Shown in pieces: positions 45,121 through 53,948 of a stretch of 64,000 nt of DNA. The number at the start of each line of letters is the position of its first letter. The first letter of the stretch is position 1. The position numbers and the translations under genes were made by a program. The stretch is taken from positions 1-64,000 of the forward strand of contig CAZWMT010000021.1 in assembly GCA_964635055.1 (NCBI GenBank). The letters run 5' to 3'. This DNA is from JAEUJM01 sp964635055. GTDB lineage: Bacteria; Actinomycetota; Acidimicrobiia; Acidimicrobiales; DATDAH01. Below the pieces are notes generated by a model. That model did not search any database and was not told the origin of the DNA. It worked only from the letters and a program-made list of their open reading frames with translations.

Positions 45121-47061
45121 CTACTCGTCGCCGTCCGCCGACGGGCCGAAGTGCTCGCCCCACCACGCGGCGAGGCCGTCGGCGTCGTGGTAGCCGGCGA
45201 GCAGGTCGCGTGCCGAGGCCAGCGCCGCCTCCGGCATGCGCAGCACCACACCGACGATCTGGTGGGCGCCGTCGAAGGGGACGACCCGGGCCAGGATGGT
45301 GTCACCCGCAACCACCCGGGTGAGGGGTGTGATCGGCGTGGTCTCGACCTGGGTACCGGACACGGTGTCTTGCAGCGTCAGGGCGCCGCCGCCGCCCACC
45401 TCCTGCACCTCCCAGAGCGCCCGGGGCTGGTCGAGGGAGGCCTCGAGCAGCCGACGCTCGACGCCGGGGAGCAGGTCGCCGCGCTCGGCCAGGTACTCCT
45501 CGCCGATGCCACCCTCGTAGATGGCCACGTCACCGATGAACGGGTGACGAACGGCTTCGCGGAGCTGTTCGACCAGATCGGGACTGTCGGGGTCGCAGGC
45601 CGAGCTGGCCAGGCCGACGAGCTTCGACCGCCGGTGATCCCTCGCGCAGAACAGCGCCAGTTTCACCTCGAGCATCTGGTGCACCGCCGCGAACGACGGC
45701 TTCGGATCGCGCAGGCAGCAGGCCTTGAAGCGCCGCCCCGAGCCGCACGGGCAGGGGTCGTTGCGCCCGATGTCCCGGTAGGGCGCGGCCTGGTCGCGGC
45801 GGGCGGCCTCGAGCACCGGCAGGAGCCGCGTGTCCTCCTCGAGGTCCGGGTGGCGCAGCAGGGTGATGGCACGGTCGAGGTGGCCGCGGTCGACCTCGTA
45901 GTGCGCCAGCTCGACCGCGGCGGGGCTGTAACCGGGGTCGGTGAGCAACGCCGCCCGGAAGGCGGCCTCGGCTGCCGACGCATCGCCCCGGACCTCGGCG
46001 CACAGACCCAGGACCATGTGGCCCCCCTCGGCGCGGTGGGGTGCCGCCTCGACGATCCATGCGGCGAAGGCAGCGACCCGGGCCCGATCGTCGGGCCCCG
46101 TGAGGCGATCACCTTCGAGAAGCGCGGGCGCCACCTTGTCGTGGGCGAGATCCCGGGCCAGGGCCCGGGCGGCGTGGCTGGGGGGCGGGTCGCCCGGGTC
46201 GAAGGCGTCCGACGCCTGACGCACGCGATCGAGGGCCTGCTGACAGCACCAGCCGAGACCCCAGCGATCGTTCACCCGCTGCCGAACCGTGCCGAGCACC
46301 CGCTCGCTGAACGAGGCCCAGTCCTCGCCGGCTCGACCGAACGAGAAGCCCCGCCGCTCCAGCCCCGCGCCCTCCAGTAGCTCGCCCAGCGGACGGACCG
46401 GCTCGCGAAACGCACTGGGGTCGGCAACGAGGGCGTCGAGGACCAGAGGGGTGACCTCCTCGCCCGCGCCGGGCGCGATGCGACCGTCGACGGCGCCCCG
46501 CAGGAGCGACACCTCGTGGCTGCCGTCGCCCACCGACGTCACTCGCTCGACCGCCACGGTCGGCCCCGAGCGGGTGAGGGCCACAAGATCGCCGGCGGTG
46601 AACCCGTCGAGCCAACCCTCGGGGCCCACGAACACGCTGCGGTCCTCGCCGGGGACCATCTCGCCGTACACCCGCTCGACACGGCCGCCGGCCGTCCCGT
46701 CGAGGTCGAGGCCGTCGTGGGCGTTCCAGTCCAGGATCACCAGGTCGGGGATCGCCCCCACCCGCTGCTCGTCGAGCTCGTCTGCCGTGAGGCGGTGGGT
46801 GAGCACAAGGCCGTCAAGGAGCAGATCGGTCAGGACCAGGCGCTCCTCGCTCGCGTCCACCCAGAACGCGTCCGTCACCACCACCTCGTCGATCAGCGCT
46901 CGGCCCAGGTGCTCGTCGCCCACGCCGTCGTCTCGCCATTCGTCGAGGAGCCCCTGGGCGTCGAGGTCGGCGACGATGTCGGCGACCAGCACCGGTCCGT
47001 CCGCCAGCATCTCGACGACCCGGTCGCGTACGTCACTCGCCGGCGGCTCGATCATCGACAT
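45121..47061 (-). CDS. SEC-C motif protein with TPR-like repeats
   Basis: A 646-residue protein. The zinc-binding SEC-C motif NDPCPCGSGRRFKACC is clear near residue 420. Before it are helix pairs of the TPR type (EAAFRAALLTDPGYSPAAVELA). The N-terminal 120 residues suggest a winged-helix domain. The motif also occurs at the C-terminus of SecA, where it binds zinc, but this protein is not SecA. I start at the ATG at 47061; an ATG two codons later is equal. Function unknown. Confidence 0.75.
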   Translation of the reverse strand: MSMIEPPASDVRDRVVEMLADGPVLVADIVADLDAQGLLDEWRDDGVGDEHLGRALIDEVVVTDAFWVDASEERLVLTDLLLDGLVLTHRLTADELDEQRVGAIPDLVILDWNAHDGLDLDGTAGGRVERVYGEMVPGEDRSVFVGPEGWLDGFTAGDLVALTRSGPTVAVERVTSVGDGSHEVSLLRGAVDGRIAPGAGEEVTPLVLDALVADPSAFREPVRPLGELLEGAGLERRGFSFGRAGEDWASFSERVLGTVRQRVNDRWGLGWCCQQALDRVRQASDAFDPGDPPPSHAARALARDLAHDKVAPALLEGDRLTGPDDRARVAAFAAWIVEAAPHRAEGGHMVLGLCAEVRGDASAAEAAFRAALLTDPGYSPAAVELAHYEVDRGHLDRAITLLRHPDLEEDTRLLPVLEAARRDQAAPYRDIGRNDPCPCGSGRRFKACCLRDPKPSFAAVHQMLEVKLALFCARDHRRSKLVGLASSACDPDSPDLVEQLREAVRHPFIGDVAIYEGGIGEEYLAERGDLLPGVERRLLEASLDQPRALWEVQEVGGGGALTLQDTVSGTQVETTPITPLTRVVAGDTILARVVPFDGAHQIVGVVLRMPEAALASARDLLAGYHDADGLAAWWGEHFGPSADGDE

Positions 47062-47303
47062 GGGGCGGACTGTAGAGGCGCCGGCGGGAGCGCCGTTCCC
47101 GACACCAGCGGATCGCGGGACCCGGCGGCGGGCCCGAACGGAATCAGCCGTGCGGGTTGTCACGGGTGCGGGTGGCGCGCTCATGCCGGTCGGCGCGGTT
47201 TGGTGCCGCCGATCGCAAGTTCCTCCACTGTCAGCGGCGTGACAGACCCCGAGTCGGTTCGGCAGGACAGTACGGACGTCAGCCCACCCCGAAAGGAACC
47301 ACC

Positions 47304-47861
47304 ATGACCATCACCCGCACCGCCACCAAGATCCGGGCCCTCGCCGCCGCCGTCGTCGTCCTCACCGTCCTGGGCATCGGCGCCCAGGCCGCCTCGGCGT
47401 ACACCACCAGCGCCAGCGGCGCCTCGCCCGGTACGGCGACCGTCCCCGTCACCGACGCCGCGTACGTCAGCTATGTCACCGGCCGCATCACGACCAACGC
47501 CCGTACCGTCTACGAGAGCCCCGGGTACCGCAACTACGACCAGTACGTCTGCCTCACCGCCCGCCTCTGGAGGCTCAACGCCCCCCGTCCCCAGTCGTGG
47601 TCGAAGGTCAACGAGCGCCGTGAGTGCGCCTGGATCCGCGCGGCCAGCTCGGCGGTCAACATCCGGGGCACCAACTTCTCGGATCTGGCCCCCTACTTCG
47701 GCTACAGCGTCGACATCGACATCACCTGGCAGCTCTCCAACGGTGCCCTCCTCGGCCGACGCAACTACGACTACAACGCCGTCGGCGACTACCGCTGCCT
47801 CACCACGAAGTGCTTCAAGGACACCTCCACCGTCGGCGCCTTCATCATGTTCGACTTCTGA
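47304..47861 (+). CDS. Small secreted protein
   Basis: A 185-residue protein with a Sec signal peptide (basic start, then LAAAVVVLTVLGIG and AQAASA cleavage). The mature part is tyrosine-rich with three cysteines near YVCLTA, RECAW and YRCLTTKC that may pair. GAAAGGA precedes the ATG at 47304. No family recognised. It ends before a strong hairpin. Confidence 0.7.
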   Translation: MTITRTATKIRALAAAVVVLTVLGIGAQAASAYTTSASGASPGTATVPVTDAAYVSYVTGRITTNARTVYESPGYRNYDQYVCLTARLWRLNAPRPQSWSKVNERRECAWIRAASSAVNIRGTNFSDLAPYFGYSVDIDITWQLSNGALLGRRNYDYNAVGDYRCLTTKCFKDTSTVGAFIMFDF

Positions 47862-47897
47862 ACCACCCCTGCGCCCACCATCGACCCCCCAACCCCC

Positions 47898-47928
47898 GAG
47901 GGTCCGCCGGACCACCCGGCGGGCCCTC
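47898..47928 (+). terminator. Hairpin terminator after the secreted-protein gene
   Basis: GAGGGTCCGCCGG and CCGGCGGGCCCTC flank a 5-base loop (arms of 13 with one mismatch), about 35 bases after the stop. There is no T-run, so termination by the stem alone is inferred. Confidence 0.5.
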
Positions 47929-48152
47929 GCCGCGCCCCGGCACCGTCCCCGGAGGTCGACAACGCGGGTGAGACCTACCCCTGGAGGGCGAGGTCGGCGT
48001 AGGTGGGCACGCCGGCGCTCAGAACTACCGCTCCCCCACCGCCTGCCACACCCACTCGGCCACCACCGACGAACACCGACGCCAGCACCGAACGTGACGA
48101 CGGGGTCGCCGGGAGGCGCCAGCGGGAGGTGGGCCGAGCGCCGGCCCCGCGG
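47929..48152. other. Intergenic region
   Basis: About 220 bases between the hairpin and the end of the DUF4352-like gene. It is GC-rich with short proline-like repeats; I see no protein or site. Confidence 0.25.
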
Positions 48153-49346
48153 TCACCGCAGGGCGAAGAAGACCGGGTCCTCCTCGAAGCTGAAGCTGGG
48201 CTCGACGATCATCACCAGCGAGTCGACGTCGGCGCTCTCGACCGACCAGCAGACGGTGCCCGTGACCGAACCGCCCTGGAACAGGTCGTTGGCGTCGGTG
48301 AGCGCGTTGGGGGTCACGCCGCAGGAGTCGTCGAACGACCCGCCGTACTCCACGTTCGAGTCACCGACCGCGGTGATGCCGAGCTCGAACGGGTTGGCCT
48401 GCGCCTCGGCGCCGTCGTAGGTGACCTCGAGGGTGGGCATGACGAATTGACGCCCCTGCGCCGGCGGTTCGTTGAACTGGTTCTCGGCCGCGATCGCCGC
48501 CGCCGCGTCGAAGTTCACGTCCACCACCGTGACGGTCCACCCGTCGCCCGTGTCGGCGGCCTCGCCGAGCGGGACCGGATCGTCCCGGGTGCCCGCGCCC
48601 GAGTCGGACGCAGGCGCCTCGGTGGTCTCGGGCGAGGCCTCGTCAGTCGCCACATCGCCGGAGTCGTCGGCCTCGCTGTCGCTCTCCGGCGTGAACGGCG
48701 CGCTCGTCGCCGCCGGTGAGGCCGCCGGCTCCTCGTCGTCGCCACCCATGGTCGAACCGATGCCCACCCCGGCCACGAGGGTGACCAACGCCACCACCGC
48801 CGCGACGGCCACCACCTGCCCCGATGACCAGGTGCGCTTGGCCTTCGGCGCCGCCGGTACGGCTGCGCCCGGCACCCCGTACGGGGCGGCCGGCTGGGGC
48901 TGCGGCTGCGGCGACGACTGCGGTGGGTACCAGTTGCCGTCGGATGCCTGCCACCAACCCGGCGGGGCGTGGCCGCCGCCGGCGCCCGGAGCCGCCGGCG
49001 AGGCCGCCGCACCGGCGGGCGCTGGCGGAGACGCGGTCGAGCCCACCCCGGGCACGACCCCTCCCGGGCCGACACCGCCTCCTGCCGCGGGAGAGACGGC
49101 CTCCCGAGCCGGCCCGGCGTCAGCCTCGATCGGTTCCCCCGCGGGCGCCGGCGCGCCCCCGGACGGCGCCGCCACAGACTCGCCGCCCGCGGCGGCTCCC
49201 TCGGGCACCGTCGGGTCGCTGGGCCCGGCCACCGTCACCGGCGGTGTCGCTTCGCTGCCGGCGCTCGAGTCTGCTCCGGCGCGGTCGTCGCCCACCGCAT
49301 CGCCGTCCACCGCATCGCCGTCCGGACCGTTCCCGATGTCGTCCAT
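48153..49346 (-). CDS. Secreted DUF4352-like protein with proline/alanine-rich head
   Basis: A 397-residue protein. Residues 1-130 are acidic and Ala/Pro/Gly-rich, ending in PPGWWQASDGNWYPP, a motif usual in actinobacterial membrane-linked proteins. One membrane span (QVVAVAAVVALVTLVAGVGIG) follows. The outer domain begins near DDPVPLGEAADTGDGWTV and runs to the end with strands such as FVMPTLEVTYDG and two cysteines; it resembles DUF4352, an immunoglobulin-like fold. The ATG at 49346 follows a GGGGG ribosome-like site. Role unknown. Confidence 0.7.
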   Translation of the reverse strand: MDDIGNGPDGDAVDGDAVGDDRAGADSSAGSEATPPVTVAGPSDPTVPEGAAAGGESVAAPSGGAPAPAGEPIEADAGPAREAVSPAAGGGVGPGGVVPGVGSTASPPAPAGAAASPAAPGAGGGHAPPGWWQASDGNWYPPQSSPQPQPQPAAPYGVPGAAVPAAPKAKRTWSSGQVVAVAAVVALVTLVAGVGIGSTMGGDDEEPAASPAATSAPFTPESDSEADDSGDVATDEASPETTEAPASDSGAGTRDDPVPLGEAADTGDGWTVTVVDVNFDAAAAIAAENQFNEPPAQGRQFVMPTLEVTYDGAEAQANPFELGITAVGDSNVEYGGSFDDSCGVTPNALTDANDLFQGGSVTGTVCWSVESADVDSLVMIVEPSFSFEEDPVFFALR

Positions 49347-49676
49347 GTCCCGCCCCCTGCCGTGGCCGCGCTCTGTCCAAGTGACCCGAAACCGATTCGG
49401 CATCGCGTCGCCCTGCAGTATCGCAGACGCCGCGATCGCCTCGGCCCGCGACGGGCGGCGACCGGACCTCGGGGAGACGCCGAACGGACGAGCCGTCCCG
49501 GCACCCAGCCACGTGCCGGCCCGGCGGTGGTTCCTGCGGTGCGTCGCGGGATCGGCCCGCGGTCCCTCGACCGTGCCGACACCGCGCCCGCGGGACCGAC
49601 CATCGAGGCGGCTACGTCCCAGCGCGCACCACACTGCGTGGTCAACGCCCGGTCGTCGACCCCCTGGGCGGTCGCT

Positions 49677-49718
49677 CTGGAGGGAATACCAGTCACCCGT
49701 GACTGGTATTCCCTCCAG
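49677..49718. repeat. 42-bp near-perfect palindrome
   Basis: CTGGAGGGAATACCAGTCAC, a two-base CC centre, then GTGACTGGTATTCCCTCCAG: 20-base arms, no mismatch. It is the longest palindrome seen in the window, and is AT-richer than its surroundings. It lies between the two minus-strand genes, 331 bases before the next start, so a terminator, an attachment-like site or a small repetitive element are all possible. Confidence 0.7.
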
Positions 49719-49869
49719 CTCGGCGGATAGGGCGCCGCGAGAACACCCCGCATGCGTCCGAAGCGCCGACGTCAGCCAACGGTCCACATGGCGTTCCCGT
49801 CTTGGACGGTGAGGCATCGAGCGGGCGCCACACCCCCCCTGCCTCCGAACCCCCGACGTCAGCCGGTGG
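49719..49869. other. Degenerate copy of the end of the next gene
   Basis: The stretch around 49,768-49,825 resembles the end of the gene at 49870-51153, 87 bases apart: both carry GACGTCAGCC, then GGCGTTCC and GGTGAGGC. It reads as a decayed tandem copy of the gene's 3' end, or a small duplication. Confidence 0.35.
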
Positions 49870-51153
49870 TCACCAGAGGGCGTTCCAGTCGTGGTCGGTG
49901 AGGCGCCCGAGGGGTGGGTCGGCCTGGGCGCGGTCAACCCGCCGGCTCCCGGCCTCCACCCAGCTGGGCTTGTCCAGGCCGGCGGCCCGCCAGTCACGCA
50001 GCTCGTACGACGTCCAGTCCCGCGACCGCACGCCGCCCTCGGAGTAGCCGGGGCGCACCAGCAGCTGGCTCGGCGACACCCCGATGACCACGCACGGGCG
50101 CCGCTTCGCACCGGGCTCATGAGCGGGATCGTCGGGTTCGAACACGATCTCGGCGACCACCACCGAGCCCACGAGCGGGTCGTCGCCGTTGAACCGTCCG
50201 ACCTCGTCACCCGTGAGTGACGGGCGGCGGCGGCCGGGCGACACCGTGGGCGCCGCAGGCCCGCCTTCATCGTCATCATCCGTGCCCTCGACGGCGGGAG
50301 CAGACCCGCGTCGGCGATCGGCCTTGCGGCGCTCGGCCGCGGCGGCGGACTGCTCCTGTCGGATCCGTCGCCGCTCGGCCTCCTCGGCTCGGCGGGCCCG
50401 GCGCGCCGCCCGCTTCTCCTCGCTCGCCGCCGATGGTGCCCGCGCGCCGACGGTCGGAGCCGGCGCCGGCTCCACCTCCTCGGGCAGCTCGAACCGGGGA
50501 TCGTCATCGAGCAGTGCGTCGCAAGTGTCGGAGGCCTCCGCCAGCCCCGCGGCCACCATGGCCAGCGTCAGGCGCACCGTCGATGCCGGGAACTCCTGAT
50601 CGATCACCGCATCGACCGCTGCCAGCACCGACTCGGGGCGGGGGTCGTCGGCCTCGTCACCCAGCCGCTCACGGATCGCGCCCAGGCAGTCGTCCGACAC
50701 CAGACCCGCCAGCAGGTCCAACAGCACGGGATCGTCGACCCGCCGCAACGACTTGGTGGAGCCCGCCCGGAGCACCGGCACCCGCACACGGGCCGCCTTG
50801 GCCAACGCCTCGACCGACGGCTGGGGCAGGGCGAGCACCGCCCGCTTCAGGTCCGCCGGCTCGACGGCCAGCAGCGACCGCCGCAGCCGATCGATGCGCC
50901 GGGCCTGATCGGCGGCGTCCCGGGGCGAGGGCTCCTCTGCCGCAGCGGCGTCATCAGCGGTGTCAGCGGCGGCGTCAGCAGCGTCAGCGGCGTCAGCGGC
51001 GTCAGCGAGATCGTCGGCGGCGTCGTCTCGCGCCGACTCGATCGCCGATTCCTCACCGGCAGCGGCGTCGGCGACCGTCCCAGCACCTCCGGACGCGGTG
51101 CCAGCATCTCCATCGGTGTCGTCCGTGCCCGTCGTGATCCGGTCGTCGCTCAT
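49870..51153 (-). CDS. Alanine/aspartate-rich protein with possible PemK-like C-terminus
   Basis: A 427-residue protein. Residues 30-75 are nearly all Asp and Ala, encoded by 9-base repeats near 50,950-51,015. A helical middle is followed by a charged coiled coil (EEKRAARRARRAEEAERRR). The last 130 residues (VGSVVVAEIVFEP, then RRPCVVIGVSPSQLLVRPGYS) resemble a PemK/MazF-like beta barrel, where 'RPxxVI' is conserved, but I cannot assert it. TAGGAGGTGG lies 11 bases before the ATG at 51153. Function unknown. Confidence 0.6.
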   Translation of the reverse strand: MSDDRITTGTDDTDGDAGTASGGAGTVADAAAGEESAIESARDDAADDLADAADAADAADAAADTADDAAAAEEPSPRDAADQARRIDRLRRSLLAVEPADLKRAVLALPQPSVEALAKAARVRVPVLRAGSTKSLRRVDDPVLLDLLAGLVSDDCLGAIRERLGDEADDPRPESVLAAVDAVIDQEFPASTVRLTLAMVAAGLAEASDTCDALLDDDPRFELPEEVEPAPAPTVGARAPSAASEEKRAARRARRAEEAERRRIRQEQSAAAAERRKADRRRGSAPAVEGTDDDDEGGPAAPTVSPGRRRPSLTGDEVGRFNGDDPLVGSVVVAEIVFEPDDPAHEPGAKRRPCVVIGVSPSQLLVRPGYSEGGVRSRDWTSYELRDWRAAGLDKPSWVEAGSRRVDRAQADPPLGRLTDHDWNALW

Positions 51154-51627
51154 CCGCGCGCCACCTCCTACGTTGCACCCTATGGGCGTGAGCGGACGGG
51201 CCGGGAACTGGCGGTGCCCGATCGGGCGGCGCTGCGGGCCGTTCCACGATGTCGGGCGTGTCCCGTCGACGATGCCAGGGCCCATCTCGACTGCCGCCGT
51301 CGCGCCCGGCCGCTCGGCCGATGCCGAGCGGCGCGTGGCCGGGCGTTACGTGGCCGGGCGGAACGGCGCGCCGACGGGGCTGGCGGCGACCCGGATCTCA
51401 CGACCGCTCCTTGGCGCCGATGAGCCGCCCAGGTCGGATCAACGGTGTCATCAAGGGCCAAGTTGGGTCGGTGCCGGCAACCCTGCATGACCGCGAGGCT
51501 GAAGCTCTGGGCTCGGTGCTCCACGGGGCGGGCGCGATGCCCGAGCAGTCGGAACAGCATGCGCGGCCATGCCGGACTCTGACTCGTTGGCTCGGTCACC
51601 GGGTCCCACCGCATCTACCCTTGGGCC
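51154..51627. other. Intergenic region
   Basis: About 475 bases between divergent genes. Only GC-rich sequence with a short direct repeat (CGTGGCCGGGCG and a relative near 51,335-51,360) is seen, with no convincing promoter. Confidence 0.25.
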
Positions 51628-52389
51628 GTGGGGACGGACGCCGCGCCACCGCTGTACGACGCCATCGGTGTGGGGTACTCCGACCTGCGCCGGCCGGATC
51701 CGCGGATCGCCCGCCGCCTGCACGCCGCGCTCGGCTCCGCCCGCAGGGTGCTCAACGTGGGTGCCGGCGCCGGCTCGTACGAACCCACGGACCGTGAGGT
51801 GGTGGCCGTCGAGCCGTCGCCCGAGATGATCCGCCAGCGACCGCAGGGGGCGGCACCGGTCGCCCGAGCCGTGGCCGGCGCGCTGCCGTTCGCGGACGGC
51901 ACCTTCGACGGGGCGCTCGCGCTCCTGACGGTGCACCACTGGCCCGATCCGGCCGCCGGGCTCGCCGAGCTTCGCAGGGTCACCCGGGGGCCGATCGTGG
52001 TGCTCACGTTCGACCACGAGGTCCACGCCCGACAGTGGCTGGTCACCGACTACTTCCCGGCGATGCTCGACTTGGACCGCGAGGTGCCGGCGCCCGACGA
52101 GATCGCCGATGCGCTGGGGGGCGGTCGGGTGGAGGTGCTCGCCGTGCCCCACGACTGCAGCGACGGGTTCTGCCACGCCTGGTGGCGACGGCCCGAGGCC
52201 TACCTCGACCCCCGGGTCCGGGCAGCCATCTCGGGGATCGCCCGACTCCCGGCGGCCGACGTCGATGCCGGCGTGGCCGCGCTGCACGCCGATCTCGACG
52301 ACGGCACCTGGCGGCGCCGCCACCGCGACCTGCTGGCGCAGGACGAGATCGACGCCGGCTACCGCCTGGTGATCCACCCCGGTCGCTGA
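51628..52389 (+). CDS. SAM-dependent methyltransferase
   Basis: A 253-residue class I methyltransferase. VLNVGAGAGSYEP near residue 41 is motif I; VVAVEPSPEMI is motif II with acidic E for ribose; GTFDGALALLTVHHWPDP is the region of motif IV. It starts at a GTG (51628). Substrate unknown; small-molecule type rather than DNA, given length and no NPPY. Confidence 0.8.
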   Translation: MGTDAAPPLYDAIGVGYSDLRRPDPRIARRLHAALGSARRVLNVGAGAGSYEPTDREVVAVEPSPEMIRQRPQGAAPVARAVAGALPFADGTFDGALALLTVHHWPDPAAGLAELRRVTRGPIVVLTFDHEVHARQWLVTDYFPAMLDLDREVPAPDEIADALGGGRVEVLAVPHDCSDGFCHAWWRRPEAYLDPRVRAAISGIARLPAADVDAGVAALHADLDDGTWRRRHRDLLAQDEIDAGYRLVIHPGR

Positions 52390-52624
52390 ACCGTCCACCC
52401 GGCGGCGCGCTGGCCGAATCGTCACCCCCCGCGCTCAGGGTCGAGGCAAGTCGGCGCGCATGGCGCCAGTTGGAGCCTCAGCTGCGGCGCCAGCGGGCAC
52501 GCAGCGTGAGATCCACCGAGTCCGGGCAGCCTCGCAGCGATGTGGCGGCGACGCGACGGGTGCGGATGCACCGAGCCGATCGCGATCTCAGCCACCGTGA
52601 TCGCCCGGCGGGGTCCAGGATGAA

Positions 52625-52666
52625 CTCGACGCAATGACTGCGGAAAGCGACACCTATTGCGTCGAG
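52625..52666. repeat. 11-bp inverted repeat with 20-base loop
   Basis: CTCGACGCAAT and ATTGCGTCGAG, no mismatches, 20 bases apart. It lies in the 400-base gap between the methyltransferase and the LTxxQ-like gene; rest of the gap has nothing gene-like. Confidence 0.5.
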
Positions 52667-52794
52667 ATCGGTGAACCACCGGCGCGGCTCCCGCCGAGCG
52701 GCGACACCGAGACGTCTCCCCACGTCGCCCGGACGCGCAACGGCCCGGCCCTCTCGTCGAGATGGACCGGGCCGCTACGGACCTGCCGGTGTGC

Positions 52795-53214
52795 TCACGC
52801 CGCGTCGGTGGGTGCCTCGGCGGTGACGGGGCCCGAATCGTGCCGGCGGCCGTGGCCTCCGTGGCCGCCGTGGCCTCCGTGGCGCCGGCCGTGCGAGCGG
52901 CGACGCTCGAGGTGGCGGTCGAACCGGGCCCGCTGCTCGTCATCGAGCACGTCGCGCACGATGGCGAGGCCCTGCGCCCGGTGCTCGGAGAACTTCTCCC
53001 GCAGCGTGGCCACCTGCTCGTCGGTGAGGTCGAGCCGGCGCCGCATCATGTCGAGGCGGCGTCCGCCCGGTCGCCGGGAACCACGTGGGCCGCGGGGAGC
53101 TCGGGAGCGTCCGGGGCCACCCCGTCGTCCCGAGCCGCCCGTTCGCTCGGGCTCGTCCTGTCGTTCGGTGCTGCCGGGTCGTTCGGTGTCGACCCGGTCG
53201 TTGTCCTGCGTCAT
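52795..53214 (-). CDS. His/Arg-rich protein with LTxxQ-like helix
   Basis: A 139-residue protein. Residues 30-60 are Arg/Gly/Pro-rich, the middle is a helical LDLTDEQVATLREKF stretch that resembles the LTxxQ motif of Spy/CpxP proteins, and the tail is RRHGGHGGHGGHGRRH. No signal peptide is visible. GGAGA precedes the ATG at 53214. It diverges from the TetR gene, which probably controls it. Metal binding by the histidines is inferred. Confidence 0.65.
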   Translation of the reverse strand: MTQDNDRVDTERPGSTERQDEPERTGGSGRRGGPGRSRAPRGPRGSRRPGGRRLDMMRRRLDLTDEQVATLREKFSEHRAQGLAIVRDVLDDEQRARFDRHLERRRSHGRRHGGHGGHGGHGRRHDSGPVTAEAPTDAA

Positions 53215-53232
53215 GGTCTGTCTCCAATCTGT

Positions 53233-53247
53233 GCAACACTTTGTTGC
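53233..53247. promoter_or_regulatory. Palindromic site between divergent genes, probable TetR operator
   Basis: GCAACA-ctt-TGTTGC, six-base arms with no mismatch, in the only AT-rich part of the 100-base gap. A second, partial, site (GTACAACATCATGTAGC, centred near 53255) and AACGCAACACCCTG lie close. A TetR product of the right-hand gene would be expected to bind here. Confidence 0.5.
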
Positions 53248-53315
53248 GCTACATGATGTTGTACAGTGGGTTCGGCAGAAACGCAACACCCTGTAGCGAA
53301 AAGATGGGATGACCG

Positions 53316-53948
53316 ATGCCCCCTCACCGACGGGGACCACACCGAGGGCACCGAGCCGACCGGGGAGGCCGCCGCGACGCCGACGCCGACGCCGACCCTC
53401 GCGTCACCCGTACGCGTGAGGCGGTGCTGCGGGCCGGGCGCGAGCTGCTCGACGCCGAAGGCCCCGACGCCGTCACCCACCTGCGGATCGGCGAGACCAC
53501 GGGGATCGCCCGCACCACCATCTACCGGCACTGGCCCGACCGCGAGGCCCTTCTGGCCGCGGTGCTCACCGAGACCTCGACCGCCGAGGCCCCCTTCGAC
53601 ACCGGCGAGCTGCGCGGCGACCTGCACCTGTACCTCGAGCAACTGCGGCGGGGCACCGCCGGACGGCGCGAGCGCCACGGCATGGCCCACGTGATGGCCC
53701 GGGCCGAGACCGACGGCACCTTCGCCGACCTGCGCCGCGAGCGGGTCGAGCGCCGGATCGCCCCGCTGCGCGACCTGCTCCGCCGCGCCGTCGAGCGCGG
53801 TGAGTTGCCCGCCGACCTCGACGTGGACGACGCCGCCGTCGACTTCGTGGCACCGGTGTTCTTCCGCCGCTTCTTCCTGGGCGAACGGCTCACCGACGAG
53901 CGCATGGACGCCATGGTCGACCGCTTCGTCGACCGCCACGCGACCTGA
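53316..53948 (+). CDS. TetR-family transcriptional regulator
   Basis: A 210-residue regulator. The HTH is clear: TREAVLRAGRELLDAEGPDAV, then GETTGIARTTIYRHWPDREALLAAVL. The rest is the helical ligand/dimer domain. The ATG at 53316 begins an Arg/Asp-rich leader encoded by short repeats; an ATG at 53309 in another frame has an equally plausible opening (MTDAPSPTGTT), so a slip in the repeats may have changed the leader. The 3' end is duplicated downstream. Confidence 0.85.
   Translation: MPPHRRGPHRGHRADRGGRRDADADADPRVTRTREAVLRAGRELLDAEGPDAVTHLRIGETTGIARTTIYRHWPDREALLAAVLTETSTAEAPFDTGELRGDLHLYLEQLRRGTAGRRERHGMAHVMARAETDGTFADLRRERVERRIAPLRDLLRRAVERGELPADLDVDDAAVDFVAPVFFRRFFLGERLTDERMDAMVDRFVDRHAT

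Noticed and set aside
44400..51200. Repeats that might be a CRISPR array
   Set aside because: The tandem units are adjacent, with no unique spacers of even length, and no cas gene is present.
51154..51600. Small frames between the Ala/Asp-rich gene and the methyltransferase
   Set aside because: They have only GC-rich frame bias and no motif or ribosome site.
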